From assembly GCF_904849725.1 (NCBI RefSeq), contig NC_058519.1:22427267-22491266 (forward strand): a DNA stretch of 64,000 bases, in the 5' to 3' direction. This DNA comes from Hordeum vulgare subsp. vulgare (taxonomy: Eukaryota; Streptophyta; Magnoliopsida; Poales; Poaceae). This document shows positions 22,118-34,300 of the stretch, piece after piece; within the stretch, counting starts at the first letter, position 1; the number at the start of each line of letters is the position of its first letter. The notes under the pieces were generated by a model. The model was not told the origin of the DNA and ran no database searches. It saw only the letters and a program-made list of their open reading frames with translations. A program made the position numbers and the translations under genes.

Positions 22118-22310
22118 TTTAGCCCCGGCCCGTAAGGGGCTTTAGTCCCGGTTCACCAACCGGGACTAAAGGGGCGGGACTAAAGGCCTAACCTTTAGTC
22201 CCGGCCCTGTTACAAGCCGGGTCTAAAGGTGCTCCACGTGGGCGCCTCGTAGCGCCCCACGGGCAGGACCTTTAGTCCCGGTTCGTTACACGGGCCGGGA
22301 CTAAAGAGTT
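22118..22310. repeat. 3' subterminal inverted repeats of CACTA C
   Basis: Inverted TTTAGTCCCGG / CCGGGACTAAAG pairs, near-identical to the reverse complement of 9324-9512 in element A. Confidence 0.9.
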
Positions 22311-22563
22311 TCAGATTTTGCTTATTTTCGGGTTTTTTTAATGAAATTATTTTTGGGTTTTAGGGTTTTAGGGTTTAGGTGTTCGGGAGATTAATGTGAT
22401 GCCTCGTTTGGTGTTCGGAAATTAGTTTTCATATAATTTAAATAGAAATAATTATGCATATATATAAGGTTAACTTATCTTACAAGCGAGCATATATATA
22501 CAATTATATGGAGGTTTGAATTATCGGGACTAGATCCCGTCTATTTGATTACATGGACGAACA

Positions 22564-25500
22564 TCAGTAATGGCCCCTAGCTACACTAAATCGTCCTTTG
22601 TCATCTATAGCTTCCGTCCTTAGAAAGGTCGCAAGCTCCTCTGCAACAGCAATCGCGAGTTGCTCTGGTAGGACCTTCGTCGTCATGGCCGTGTGCTATA
22701 TAAGAAGAGGAGATGAATATGAATATCAATCATGATAACAAAGAATGATGGGTAAAAATAGAGGTGTGAATGTTCATTGCTTACGCCGAATCTGTGATCC
22801 TTGTGCTCAGAGGTAAACATGCGAATGGTCTCGCAAACATAGTATCCGCATAGATGCGTTCCCCGTGGCTGCTGGTCGCACTTTACGAGAATAGAATATA
22901 TATAATCAAAATAATAATCTAGCATCATAAATGTATTGCAAATAGAAGTATATCATACTACTACTTACCTGAGCCGCTCTAAAGGCCAGCTTCTCAGGAA
23001 AGTTACCGGGAGTCACGCACTTGAACCGCTTCCAAACCCTGCCCGACAAGGATAATGATTTGCTAAGTTTTTCATTAATTGATATATCAGAAAATCATCG
23101 AAAGAGACCGATAGAGCGCAAGAATGATTGAAATTACCCTTGGAGCATGTCCTGCAGGCTTTGGAACTGTTCCAAGGGTCTCGATAATGGGTCGAAGGCA
23201 TCAACTCTTCCCTTATCAATTTGAATGTCCAACAGAATCCAATAAAAGCTGCACATGTATATATATATATATGTGTGTGTCAGTAACTTATCAATTACAC
23301 TTATAAGTGAATGGACACAACAGAGTAAAGACCCTCACCTGAAGTTGTATGGAAACAGTATGTGGTCACAGAAATTTTGATCTGTTAGAAACCTTAGAAG
23401 GTTTTCCTCCGTCTCCTTGGGATAATTAGTTAGTGTCGCTATATGTATTTTATCTGGGTCAATAAACCCAATATTTAGGATGCTCTTACTTTTACAATCC
23501 AGAATCTTCATTCTGCATAATAGAGTACAAGTTATATATAGACAATGAATTGAAATAACTAAACAAGTTATATGTAGACAACGAATTGAAAAACTTACAG
23601 ACAATAGCAACTCATATGCGATTTGTCGAGGGCGTCGCCATTGTACATCTGGTAGAGTTCATCAAAGTCGATATGGATTTGTTCGGGGCGGCCGTAGTAC
23701 TCCTGTGGGACACTCAGCACGATCATCGTTCTCCCATTCTTTTATTCACTTAAGTACCATTGATGCAAGTAACGCATATTTGTTGGGAGATCATCTTTGC
23801 TGACCAAAGGCTCACCCATGACAAACTGTGGCTTAAGGGCTACCACAGCCTTGGGTATCTTGTCGTCTTGGGAAGACAGCAATTCTTCAACCGAGACACC
23901 ACATGCAGCCGCCAACTCCTTTGCTCTTTCTAAAGCTAGCCCCTGCACCGGAGGGGGAACATTCTCGGTTAACACCTTGAGGGGTGGGATCGACTGTTTG
24001 GCCTGTTGTCCAAGATGAGGAACGTCTGATTTTTTTCTTGCTTGTAGTTGAACTTGATTTGCTCCCACTTGCACTTGCACGTGATCTGCTCTTTTTCACT
24101 TCCTTTTGCAATGTGCGTGTATAGTCATCAGGCTTATGGTGTAAGTCATAAGGTCTGATAGGAAGATTAGCATGACATACCTTTGGGAGGGGCGACCGTT
24201 TGCGCTTTGGGGTGCTCTGTGGCTTAGGAATCATCGGCGAAGCGTTCTTGGTGGCACGCTCCCGCTTAGTATCCGGAGCAGGCGGCGGCGGAGACAGATC
24301 CAAGTCCGGCGGCGGTGATCGAGATGGACTCGTGTTGTGCTGGCCGACGTCATGTGGAGGGCTTGCACGTGATCTGCTCTTTTTCACTTCCTTCTACAAT
24401 GTGCGTGTATAGTCATTAGGCTTATGGTGTAAGTCATACTGTGATGGAAGGGTCGTGAAGTATTTTGCAAATGCTATTTGCTGCTCGGTGTATTCCGGGC
24501 GGGGCTCGGGTTCCTTCTTTTTCATCTGCGCATCATGATGTTCCTTTGCTATCCTGGAGTTTTCCTCGGGGGTACGATCATAAGGTCTGATAGGAAGATT
24601 AGCATGACGTACCTTTGGGAGGGGCGACCGTTTGCGCTTTGGGGTGCTATGTGGCTTAGGAATCGTCGGCGGAGCGTTCTTGGTGGCACGCTCCCGCTTT
24701 GTATCCGTGGCAGGCTCAGGCTTTGTATCCGGAGCGGGCGGCGGCGGAGACGGACGACCCAAGTCCGGCGGCGGTGATCGAGATGGGCTCGTGTTGTGCT
24801 GGCCGGCGTCATGTGGAGGGCTTGGAGGTAATGGAGGTGAAGGTGACCTGCGACGACTCGGAGGCGGTGTTGTCCTTGGGGCCGAGCCTGGAAGCTTGAT
24901 GTAGTTCTTGTCCCATAGGATGACTCCACCCAGTACTTCTCCGAGTGTCCTCTCATCTTCGGGTCCAGCTATGTCGAGCTCCATATCATTAAACCCCGTC
25001 ATGATTTCATCCACCCCGACTTTAGCAAAGCCAGCTGGAATCTCACGGCCATGCCAGCGTGCATCAGGGCCAGAAGGTAAAGCTTGTCCGACGGCCACCT
25101 TCATGGATATGTTCTTGAATTTCTGATGGAGTTCACATGATGTTGACTCCTTGATTCCATCCACGGGGTAGCCGGGACCGCCCTCTATCATTCTTCGTTC
25201 ATCGTCGGGCGGGGCCTCAGATTCAGCCACGCTGCTTTTCCGCTTAGATGGGGCGCCGGTAATATCAAGGGCAGGATCTTCCTGGCGCGGTACTCCTCTA
25301 AGCTCATCAATCTGCTTCTGTTGCTCGTTAATCCTGGCAAGCAACTGGTTGAACTTGTCATTCTCCTCATCCTGCTGCCGCTTCTTTGCTCTCTCTCGGC
25401 TTCTGTAAGTGTCTTGGTCTCTGGCAAACCCAAGCCACCACGGGTAAGATGGACCGAAGCCTCGCGTTCGTCCTCCATGTTCGTCATTGCCGAGGACCAG

Positions 25501-26668
25501 TGTGAGCAAATCTTTATCTCTATCTGCAGTGAACTTTCTTTGTCCCTCCTTAATTTCTTTCACTATCCTTTTCCAATTCTCCCTGGGTATCCTAAGATCG
25601 TCATTGCAGATGAGGTCCCCTGTTGTTTCGTCGAACGACCCACCATGCGCAAGGAACCAATTTCTTGCTCTCAATTCCCACTCATCACGGAGTGGTTCAG
25701 GTACGATGCCTTTATCTGTCAGATCTTGCTCTTTATTTTCCCACTTTGGGATGGCAGTCTCATAGCCCCCTGGCCCCAGCTTGTGGTGATATTTCTTCTT
25801 GTCGGCATTTATATTGTTCTTTTCTGATAATGCCTGAGCATCTTCTGACTCCTTGTGCTCTTGAAATTCCTTCCAGTGATTCGCCTGCTTGGCTAGATAC
25901 CCCTCGAATACTGGCACTTTCTTTGTCTTCAGATAGTTTTTCCATAGCTTCTTCTTCCAGCTACGGAACAGTTCGGCCATCTTCTTTAGAGTCCACTGCT
26001 TGACTTTGGCCCTCAGTTTGTCTGCGGCGTCTTCATTCTCACATTCTGGCAGGTTGAAATGTGACATGAGATCATTCCAAAGATTATCTTTGTACCTTTC
26101 GACGACATAGTCACTATCGGCTGCCCCTTTGCATTTGTTCCACTCCCGAACGCTGATTGGGACGAGATCCCTAACGAGAACTCCGCATTGCTTGTTGAAT
26201 GTCTCAGCAGCATTCTTAGGAAGCTTGGGTTCGCCCGTAGGCATTATCACCTCAAAGGTGTAATGCGTCCGTGCATCCAACTTTCTAGTCGGGCCTCGTT
26301 TCGTAGATTTGCTTGATGTGGAGGCCTAAGAGGGAGAAACATTCGTCAAATGAATGTATATGTATACAATATAGAGCTATCTCCAATATTTTTCACATAT
26401 TACAAGTGATTGTCGAACTTCATATGTATACCTCGCCGGACTTTATTATTTCTTCACCGGCTTCTCCATCAGTGGAGCTATCACCTTCTCCGTCATTGGA
26501 CCTATCTCCTGCCCCATCAGATTCCTCTTCATGTCGCTCGACCTCCATTCCATATCCGGAGTCGTTTAGATATGACGTCGGAGATTCAGCTGGTTCAACG
26601 TCGGGGCCGTCTTTGATTATATCTTCGAGAAGTTCTTCCTCTTCGAGGTTCCTGATATGTGGATCCAT
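22564..26668 (-). pseudogene. CACTA ORF2 with Ulp1-like protease domain, degraded copy
   Basis: Predicted exons: 26668-26432, 26325-23599, 23512-23339, 23248-23138, 23038-22969, 22880-22785 and 22695-22564, matching element A exon for exon (174, 111, 70 and 96 nt identical in length). The protein is closely similar to A's. Lesions: TAG at 24394-24396 (CAG in A); a one-base A insertion near 24031 shifting the frame in the SKKK tract; TAA at 23742-23744 (GCA in A); the catalytic motif reads FYWILLDI instead of FHWILLDI, so the His is lost; and TGA at 22564-22566 (CGA in A) shortens the end by a few residues. The Cys motif QQPRGTHLCGYYVC is kept. In exon 2 a KPEPATDT insertion distinguishes it from A. 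Confidence 0.88.
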
Positions 26669-26757
26669 AGTTCTGCAAAAAACGTACATTTGATTAACTA
26701 ATAAACTAACAAACTATATAAGAGGGGTTGGAAACTTCGAAGTGTCGTTTTATATAG

Positions 26758-27062
26758 GAGGACCTTTAGTCCCGGGTCTTGGCTAGAACCTAAACTCTAA
26801 AATACCAGCCGGGCGGAGCCCAGTCCCGGACACTTAAGCATATACAATAGCAAAATTAAACTAGTTTTATTAATTTTCTTTATAAAAATAAACTATTAAC
26901 ACTTAAGCATATACAATAGCAAAATTAAACTATTAACACTTAAGCATATACAATAGCAAAATTAAACTATTAACACTTAAGCATATACAATAGCAAAATT
27001 AAGCAATAATCTAAGATACACTATTAACACTTAAGCATATACACTATACAATAGCAAAATTA
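26758..27062. repeat. deleted small-ORF remnant and 38-bp repeats
   Basis: About 26795-26835 matches, in reverse, the start of the 133-aa ORF region of element A (CCGGGACTGG and GGCTGGTATT blocks), the rest being deleted. From about 26837 to 27062 a unit containing CACTTAAGCATATACAATAGC repeats about five times with a period near 38 bp. One terminal-type repeat (CTTTAGTCCCGGG) lies at about 26762. Confidence 0.7.
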
Positions 27063-27109
27063 AATGACAAAAAAATTATTTCTTCTTCTTGTAACCCTAA
27101 ACTAATTTT

Positions 27110-27835
27110 TCCTCTTCTTCTATTTCTCCTCTTCTTCTACTTCTTCTTCTACTTCTACTTCTCCTCTTCTTCTACTACTTCTACTTCTTCTACTTCTACT
27201 TCTCCTCTTCTTCTATTTCTCCTCTTCTACTACTTCTACTTCTTCTACTTCTACTTCTCCTCTTCTTCTATTTCTCCTCTTCTTCTACTTCTTCTTCTAC
27301 TTCTACTTCTCCTCTTCTTCTACTACTTCTCCTCTCCTCTTCTTCTATTTTTCCTCTTCTTCTCCTCTCCTCCTCTTCTTATTCTCCTTTTTCTTCTTTT
27401 CTTCTCCTCCCCTTCTTATTCTCCTTTTTCTTCCTTTCTTCTCCTTTTTCTTCTTTTCTTCTCCTTTTTCTTCTTAACTTCTCCTTCCCTTTTTCTTCCT
27501 TTCTTCTCCTTTTTCTTCCTTTCTTCCCTTTTTCTTCTTTTCTTCTCCTTTTTCTTCTTTTCTTCTCCTTCCCTTTTTCTTCCTTTCTTCTCCATTTTCT
27601 TCCTTTCTTCTCTTTTTTCTTCTTTTCTTCTCCTTTTTTTCCTTTCTTCTCCTTTTTTTCCTTTCTTCTCCTTTTTCTTCCTTTCTTCTATTTTTCTTCC
27701 TTTCTTCTCCTTTTTCTTCCTTTCTTCTCCTTTTTCTTCTTTTCTTCTCCTTTTTCTTCCTTTCTTCTCCTTTTTCTTCTTTTCTTCTTCTTTTTCTTCC
27801 TTTCTTCTCCTTTTTCTTCTTTGCTTGTGCTGGCC
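27110..27835. repeat. 720-bp polypyrimidine tract (TTC/TCC repeats)
   Basis: The + strand is nearly all C and T (CTTCTCCTTTTTCTTC and variants). On the other strand it is a Lys/Glu-coding low-complexity frame that is not a gene. It is the expanded counterpart of the purine tract at 3655-4035 in element A. A GC-rich segment with GGCGGCGAGCAGGACG repeats follows (27840-28060). Confidence 0.85.
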
Positions 27836-28135
27836 GGAGTGTTGGGGAGGAGGGGCGTGGGGCTTACCGACCGGAGGTGTCGATGGCGCGCGGCGAGGAG
27901 GACGGCGGCACGCGGCGAGCAGGATGGGGCGGCGCACGGCGAGGAGGACGGCGGCGGCGAGCAGGACGACGGCGACGGCGAGGAGGACGGCAGGCGGCGG
28001 CGAGCAGGACGGCGGGCAGCCTGACGGCGTCGTCGAGTTCGTCGCTTGCCGCGCCGGGCAGGAGAACGAGAGGAAGAAGAAGAGAAATGGACGATTTGGG
28101 TTCGAAATTTTCTAACTCCCGCTTATACAGGTGGA

Positions 28136-28292
28136 TCTTTAGTCCCGGTTCGTGGCTCGATCCGGGACTAAAGACCCCTTTAGTCCCGGGTGGAGCCACG
28201 ACCCGGGACTAAAGGCCCTTTTTCGGGCAGACCAAAAGGCGGGAAGCAGGGGCCTTTAGTCCCGGGGTGTGTCAAGAACCGGGACTAAAGGG
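28136..28292. repeat. internal cluster of terminal-type inverted repeats (CACTA C)
   Basis: Three inverted pairs of TTTAGTCCCGG / CCGGGACTAAAG, including spacers with GGTGGAGCCACGACC as in element A. They lie about 1.5 kb upstream of ORF2. Confidence 0.88.
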
Positions 28293-28611
28293 GGTCTTGC
28301 CATATCCCCTGTTTTTTGGTTGTTCAAGTGTGACCATGCCATGCTCTTGCCACTCTAGTTCATGCACATGACGTGTTCGATAAAATGCCCGAGCCACTCT
28401 ACTTAAGCTTTCTCCTCTCCAAGTTCGACCTCCAAGCTCCATTTTCCTTAATATTTGTCTAGGTTTGGCCGTGCACCAACTGCGAGCACCACCGTGGTGA
28501 GCCTCTTGTTCTTATCTTCTTTTTAAAATCAAAAAAATCTTACTTGTATGATTTAGATACATACTTGTATAAATTACTCACTTTCATTATTTTTTGTTAT
28601 TATATAGTGCG

Positions 28612-29094
28612 ATGGTTTTGGTATCCGCCTCCGTCGGCCCTCGTCCTGTCTATGATTCGGATGTGGTATATATTATCTTTTATAACTATTTGTTTTATTT
28701 AGTGTTTATGACAATTATGACGACCAATGTGACATATATTTTTTTAATCTAGGAGGTATGTGAACCGGAAATTCCAACCCACATAAAAATTCTTGTCGAG
28801 AAGTTAAATTTGGTTGAAAAAGAAAACAAATACTTGAAGAAAAAATTGAAAATAATTGAGGATAAGAATATGGAACTGGAGTTGCATGTCGCCGATGTCA
28901 TTGATGATCGCAAGATGAAGATCGATGCGCTACGGTTGAAGATGAATGCAATGCGCTTGAAGATGGATAAAATGCGCTTGAAGATTAGGAATATTAGAAA
29001 ATATGCCATTGATAAAGAGGCTTGGTATCATTATGCTGTTGGGTCAATTGTTACCTTAGTTGCGATTTTGATCACTACTGTTCTTTGGCTTTAA
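28612..29094 (+). CDS. small coiled-coil/transmembrane protein gene inside CACTA C (antisense to its other genes)
   Basis: Two exons are supported: 28612-28665 (ATG GTT TTG..., 18 codons, after a TATATAG acceptor, so a further 5' exon is likely) and 28753-29094, joined by a GT-AG intron, giving 131 aa. The protein has a Lys/Glu/Leu heptad-like coiled coil (about residues 35-100, with the Met-Arg-Leu-Lys-Met repeat) and a C-terminal hydrophobic segment (YAVGSIVTLVAILITTVLW) long enough to span a membrane. Similar hypothetical proteins are familiar from Triticeae CACTA elements. No catalytic motif is seen. The reading frame is open in this copy. It lies opposite to the transposase and ORF2. Role unknown. 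Confidence 0.6.
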
Positions 29095-29189
29095 TGTGAT
29101 GATGAACTTGTATTAATTTGATCATATGTTCTGCAATGATTTTTTGATATATTTAATTTCATAATAGAGATGAATCGCCAATGATAATA

Positions 29190-29800
29190 TTTAATTTCAT
29201 AATATGGTTTTTTGAACTCTATACTTTTTGTGTATTCAATAGTTTCTGACTTCAAATGAACTCTGAAATTGAAAAGCACTACAAATGAACTCTGAAAATG
29301 TTGAAAGTTGGCATGCTATCATCATTTCACCCACATAACATGTGCTAAAAAGTTGAGAGGGCTACGACAAAAACTGGATGCACTTCGTTTACAAAACGGA
29401 CAATCTCTCTCGAAGTATCAGGGTTTCGAACGAGAACCCATCTCTTACAAAGGGATTTCATTTTTGTGAACTTATTTGAAGTCCATACTTTTTGTGTGTG
29501 CAAAATGCACCATTCAAAGGCACATCACAAAATTTCAACAATTTCTGACTTCATTTGGTATATTTCGTGCATTTACTTATTTTTTTGAGCTAGTTCACCC
29601 TAAAATTGAAAAGCACTACAAATGAACTCTGAAAATGTTGAAAGTTGGCATGCAATCATCATTTCACCCACATAGCATGTGTTAAAAAGTTGATAGGGCT
29701 ACGACAAAAACTGGATGCACTTCGTGTACAAAACGGACAATCTCTCTCGAAGTATCAGGGTTTCGAACGAGAACAAATCTCTTACATGGATACTATGAAA
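29190..29800. repeat. 338-bp repeat copies (about 1.8) in CACTA C
   Basis: Reverse-oriented copies of the unit at 421-1954: CACTTCG...AAAACGGACAATCTCTCTCGAAGTAT occurs near 29385 and 29725, 338-340 bp apart. They lie between the transposase and the small antisense gene. Confidence 0.85.
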
Positions 29801-29892
29801 ATGAAAAGTGTTTGAAATTTAGTACATTCCATACATGCATTACATAAAAGGTTTAATACATTATTACATTATTGCACCAATATTCCTATCTA

Positions 29893-32800
29893 TTATTTCT
29901 GTTTTCTTCTAGGTCGTAGCCATGGAGAATCTTCATCATTCAGTAGGATGCTTGGGTCAGTTTTCACTTTAAAGGGCGGAATTTCATGAAACTTATTATA
30001 ATCTTCTGTCATGTCTGTCTTGTCATCTACTCCCACGATGTTTCTTTTCCCTGAAAGAACTATGTGGCGTTTTGGCTCATCGGACGATATCTTCTTTTGC
30101 TGATTCCTTTTTCTCGTTAATGTAGACATGTCCTTCACATAGAAAACCTGAGCGACATCATTGGCTAAGACAAATGGTTCGTCCATGTACGCAAGATTGT
30201 TGAGATCCACTGTTGTCATGCCGTACTTTTGGTCTACAACTACCCCGCCTCCTGTCAGCTTCACCCATTTGCACCGAAATAAAGGGATCTTAAAAGTAGG
30301 TCCATAGTCAAGTTCCCATATCTCCTCTATGTACCCGTAATATGTTTCCAAACAGTGCCCATTCTCGTCTGTTGCATCAAAGCGGACACCACTATTTTGG
30401 TTGGTGCTCTTTTTATCTTGGGCAACCGTGTAAAATGTATTTCCATTTATCTCATACCCTTGGAAAGTACATATAGTCAAAGATGGTGGCCTCGCCAAAC
30501 AGTACAGCTCATCTCCAACGGTGTCGTCATTCATGAGATGTGTCTGCAACCAACTGCCGAAAGTCTTCTCGTGTTCCCCTTTAATCCAAGAGTCAGCCTT
30601 CCCCGGGTTTTCGGAGCGTAGAATATTCTTGTGTCTCACGATATACGGAGCCACCACGGTGGAATTGTGTAGAACTGTGTAGTGTGCTTGAGAGAAAGAA
30701 TGCCCGTCCATACATACTTTTGCTTTCCTTCCTAGTGTGCCTTTTCATGTCAGCCTACCCTCATACCGAGATTCAGGAACACCAATCGGCTTAAGGCCAG
30801 GAAGAAAGTCCACACAAAACTCAATGACCTCCTCTGTTCCATAGCCCTTGGAGATGCTTCCTTCTGGCCTAGCATGATTACGAACATATTTCTTTAAGAC
30901 TCCCATGAACCTCTCGAAGGGGAACATATTGTGTAGAAACACAGGACCGAGAATTCTAATCTCTTCGACTAGGTGAACTAAGAGGTGTGTCATTATATTG
31001 AAGAAGGATGGCGGGAACAACAACTCAAACTGACCAGACATTGGACCACATCAATCTGTAACCCTGATAGACTTTCTCGATCGATTACCTTCTGAGAAAT
31101 TGCATTGAGGAATGCACATACCTTCACAATTGCCAGGCGAACATTTTCCGGTAGAATTCCCCTCAATGCAACCGGAAGCAATTGCGTCATAAGCACGTGG
31201 CAGTCATGAGACTTTAGGTTTTGGAATTTTTTGTCTTTCATATTTACGATTCCCTTTATATTCGACGAGAAGCCAGTCGGGACCTTGATACTGAAAAGGA
31301 CTTCAAAGAAGATTTCCTTCTCTTCCTTAGTAAGAGCGTAGCTGGCACGCCCTTGAAACTGCCCTGGATGCATGCCATCTCTTCCTTTATGACGTTCCTG
31401 GTCCTCCCGTGCTTCCGGTGTATCTTTTGACTTCCCATACAAGCCCAGGAAGCCTAGAATATTCACGCAGAGATTCTTCGTCAGGTGCATCACGTCGATT
31501 GCCGAGCGGACCTCATGGACTTCCCAGTAGGGTAGCTCCCAAAATATAGATTTTTTCTTCCACATGGGTACGCGCTTATCACGGCCGTTAGGAACAGATT
31601 GGCTGCCAGGACCCTTTCCAAAGATTACTTTTAAATCTTTGACCCTATCAAATACTTCAGCACCAGTACGGATGACAGGCTTCCCCCGGAGTTCTGCCTT
31701 GCCATTGAAATGCTTGCCTTTTTTCTTTAAGGGATGCTTGGGCAGAAGAAAACGACGATTGTACGGATACACATTCTTCCTACAGTTGTCGAGATATATA
31801 CTTTCTGTCTGATCCAAACAATGCGTGCATGCATTGTATCCCTTGTTTGACTGCCCTGAAATGTTACTAAGAGCAGGCCAATCATTGATGGTTACGAAAA
31901 GCAACGCTCGAAGGTCAAATTCCTCTTGTTTGTGCTCGTCCCACACACGTACACCTGGTTCGGCCCACAGCTATAAAAGTTCATCAACTAATGGCCTTAG
32001 GTACACATCAATATCGTTGCCGGGTTGCTTTGGACCTTGTATAAGCACTGGCATCATAATGAACTTCCGCTTCATGCACAACCAAGGAGGAAGGTTGTAG
32101 ATACATAGAGTAACGGGCCAGGTGATGTGACTGCAACTCTGCTCCCCAAAAGGATTCATGCCATCTGTACTCAGACCTAACCATAAGTTCCTTGCGTCAG
32201 CTGCAAATCTCGGGAACTCTCTCTCGATTTTTCTCCACTGCCGACCATCAGCGGTGTGCCTCAACTTATCGTCTTTCATACGATCTTCCATGTGCCATCG
32301 CAACAACTTCGCATGATCTTTATTTCTGAACAGACGTTTCAACCATGGTATTATAGGAGCATACCACATCACCTTGGCAGGAACCCTCTTCCTGGGTGGC
32401 TCGCCCTCAATATCACCAGGGTCATCTTTTCTGATCTTATACCGCAATGCAGTGCATACCGGGCATTTATCCATATTCTCGTACTTCTCACCGCGGTAGA
32501 GGATGCAGTCATTAGGGCATGCATGTATCTTCTGCACGTCTAATCCTAGAGGGCAGACAAGCTTCTTTGCTTCGTACGTGCTGGCGGGCAATTCGTTCTT
32601 TCTTGGAAGCATCTTCTTCATCAGTACCAGCAACTTTTCGAATGACGAGTCAGTCACACCGGTCTCTGCCTTCCACTTCAGCAATTCCAGTTTGCTACCC
32701 AGCTTCTTCTGGCCATCTTCACAAGTTGGGTACAACAATTTGTTGTGGTCCTGTAACATCTGCTCGAACTGCAACCTCTCCTTTTCTGTGTCGCAACCTC

Positions 32801-33209
32801 GCCGTGCATCAGAAATGACCTGGCCAAGATCATCAGCGGGCTCATCTGGTTCCCGTTCTTCATCCTGATCTTCTTCTTCATTGTCTTCCATTGCGGTATC
32901 AGCATACTCAGGGAACATAGATCGGTAGTTGTCATCATCGTTCTCTTCTTCTTCATCGTCGTCTTCCATCATAACCCCTCTTTCTCCGTGCTTGGTCCAA
33001 ACATTATAGCCCGACACAAAACCGGACCGAAGCAGGTGGCTCTGAATGACTCTTGAGGAAGTGTAATCCTTCTCATTCCGACATTCAACACATGGACAAA
33101 ACATATAGCCACCACCATGCTTGTTCGCATCGGCTGCATCTCGAAAAGAATGCACGCCTTCTCTGTAAGCGGTTGTGCATCGATCACCGTACATCCATGG
33201 ATGGCTCAT
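29893..33209 (-). pseudogene. TNP2-type CACTA transposase, near full length, broken
   Basis: One long region from MSHPWMYGDRCT (33209) to the stop at 29893, about 1105 codons. Domains in order: transposase-associated (about 1-80, CPCVECRNEKDYTSS), acidic linker, TNP2/Transposase_21 core (LSTDGMNPFGEQ, CIYNLPPWLCMKRKF), DUF4218 (SAIDVMHLTKNLCVNILG; then FPPSFFNIMTHLLVHLVEE) and DUF4216 (FKIPLFRCKWVKLTGGGV). Lesions: TAG at 31971-31973 where element B has CAG; a one-base deletion near 31030; TGA at 30745-30747. Apart from these the frame is open, so the loss is recent. The protein would cut and move the element by recognising its ends. Confidence 0.9.
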
Positions 33210-33524
33210 CTGTGTTATATGACAGTATATCAAATACAATCACGATCCTAAAAATTAGTACCGCACGGTCTAAACGAGGAAATATAGTTGCTAACCTTTT
33301 AGAATAAGTAGAAATAAAGAGGAAGAGGTTTAAACGTGGCTCAGGCATCTCATATCGTAGTTGTGTTCGGTGAACTGAAGCGGCATCGCTCTAACACACA
33401 TTTCAACAAACACCTCTAGTGCATCAAAAAAAGTGGAGAGCAAGCACCCACCCACAATCCTCCATCCAAGAAAAATGCAAGGAAGAGGGGAGAGGGGGGC
33501 TGTGCTATATATAGGCAGAGGACT

Positions 33525-33745
33525 TTAGTCCCCGTTTGAGACACAAACCGGGGCTAAAGGTGGCGCACATGCGGGCTGCCCACCGCGTAGCCCTTTAGTC
33601 CCGGTTTGGGACACCAACCGGGACTAAAGGTTCCTTACGGGCCGGGACTAAAGCCTGAGGGAGGCATTGGAAATTGGGACGACGTGGTCGGGTCTTTAGT
33701 CCCGGCCCAGAGGCAGGCCGGGACTAAAGGGTCCAGGCCAAAGGC
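33525..33745. repeat. 5' subterminal inverted repeats of CACTA C
   Basis: Pairs such as TTTAGTCCCGGTTTGG / CCAACCGGGACTAAAGG, and a last pair around CCCAGAGGCAGG, lie just inside the right terminus, upstream of the transposase gene. Confidence 0.9.
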
Positions 33746-33920
33746 CCGTTTTCCACTAGTGAAAAAATAAGACATGTCAACCCAAAAGAATAAAATGATG
33801 GGTTAAAGAAAACAAATGGGCTAAATACAAAATACAATAATGTTATGTGAATGAGACCATACAAAATCTCAGCTAGCTGAGTTCTAGGCATTCCCTGTTC
33901 TAGGCATTCCCTATACACAT

Positions 33921-34024
33921 ACTATAAAGTGTAGATTCATTCATTTTGCTTCGTATTCATTTTGCTTCGTATGTAGACTTCTAGTAAAATATCTTAAAAA
34001 ACTTATATTTAAGAACCGAGGGAG
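33921..34024. repeat. Stowaway-type MITE, 3' half with internal duplication
   Basis: AGTGTAGATTCATTCATTTTGCTTCGTAT, then a second ATTCATTTTGCTTCGTATG, then ACTTATATTTAAGAACCGAGGGAG; it matches the right half of the elements at 56103 and 58346. The 16-bp internal duplication is specific to this copy. The left half is missing. Confidence 0.75.
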
Positions 34025-34300
34025 TAGTAAATTAGTATATCAGACAACTTTCTCATGTTTCGCGACCTTACAAAACTAACTTGGTGCATGCAATTGCCAT
34101 TTACATGTTGTGTGGCTCAACGTGACCCATGACTGGTTTCTAATGTGCCTTTCATCAATTTAACATTGATACTAATTAAGGAAAACAAGATGAATGTGAT
34201 ATATTTCACATGGATGAGGTGAAAAGGTTTGTTGATGCCCTTATAAAAGGGCTTGATTTTGAGAGGATAGATCAATTGTGGCACCATCTGGATAATTAAA

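Larger units (their letters stand above)
22099..33761 (-). mobile_element. CACTA (En/Spm) transposon C, complete, 11.66 kb
   Basis: The left end reads CACTAGTGGGGACGGGGCC and the right end, reverse-complemented, CACTAGTGGAAAACGGGCC; both are flanked by AAA (22096-22098 and 33762-33764). Reading on the - strand: 5' subterminal repeats, TNP2 transposase (33209-29893), 338-bp repeats, a small gene on the opposite strand, an internal cluster of terminal repeats, a long polypyrimidine tract (+ strand), ORF2 (26668-22564) and 3' subterminal repeats. It is the same family as element A. Both large genes carry stops or frameshifts, so it is probably immobile unless helped in trans. Confidence 0.95.

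Noticed and set aside
27416..27937. 173-aa Lys/Glu-rich frame
   Set aside because: It is the translation of the purine/pyrimidine tract and has no other support.
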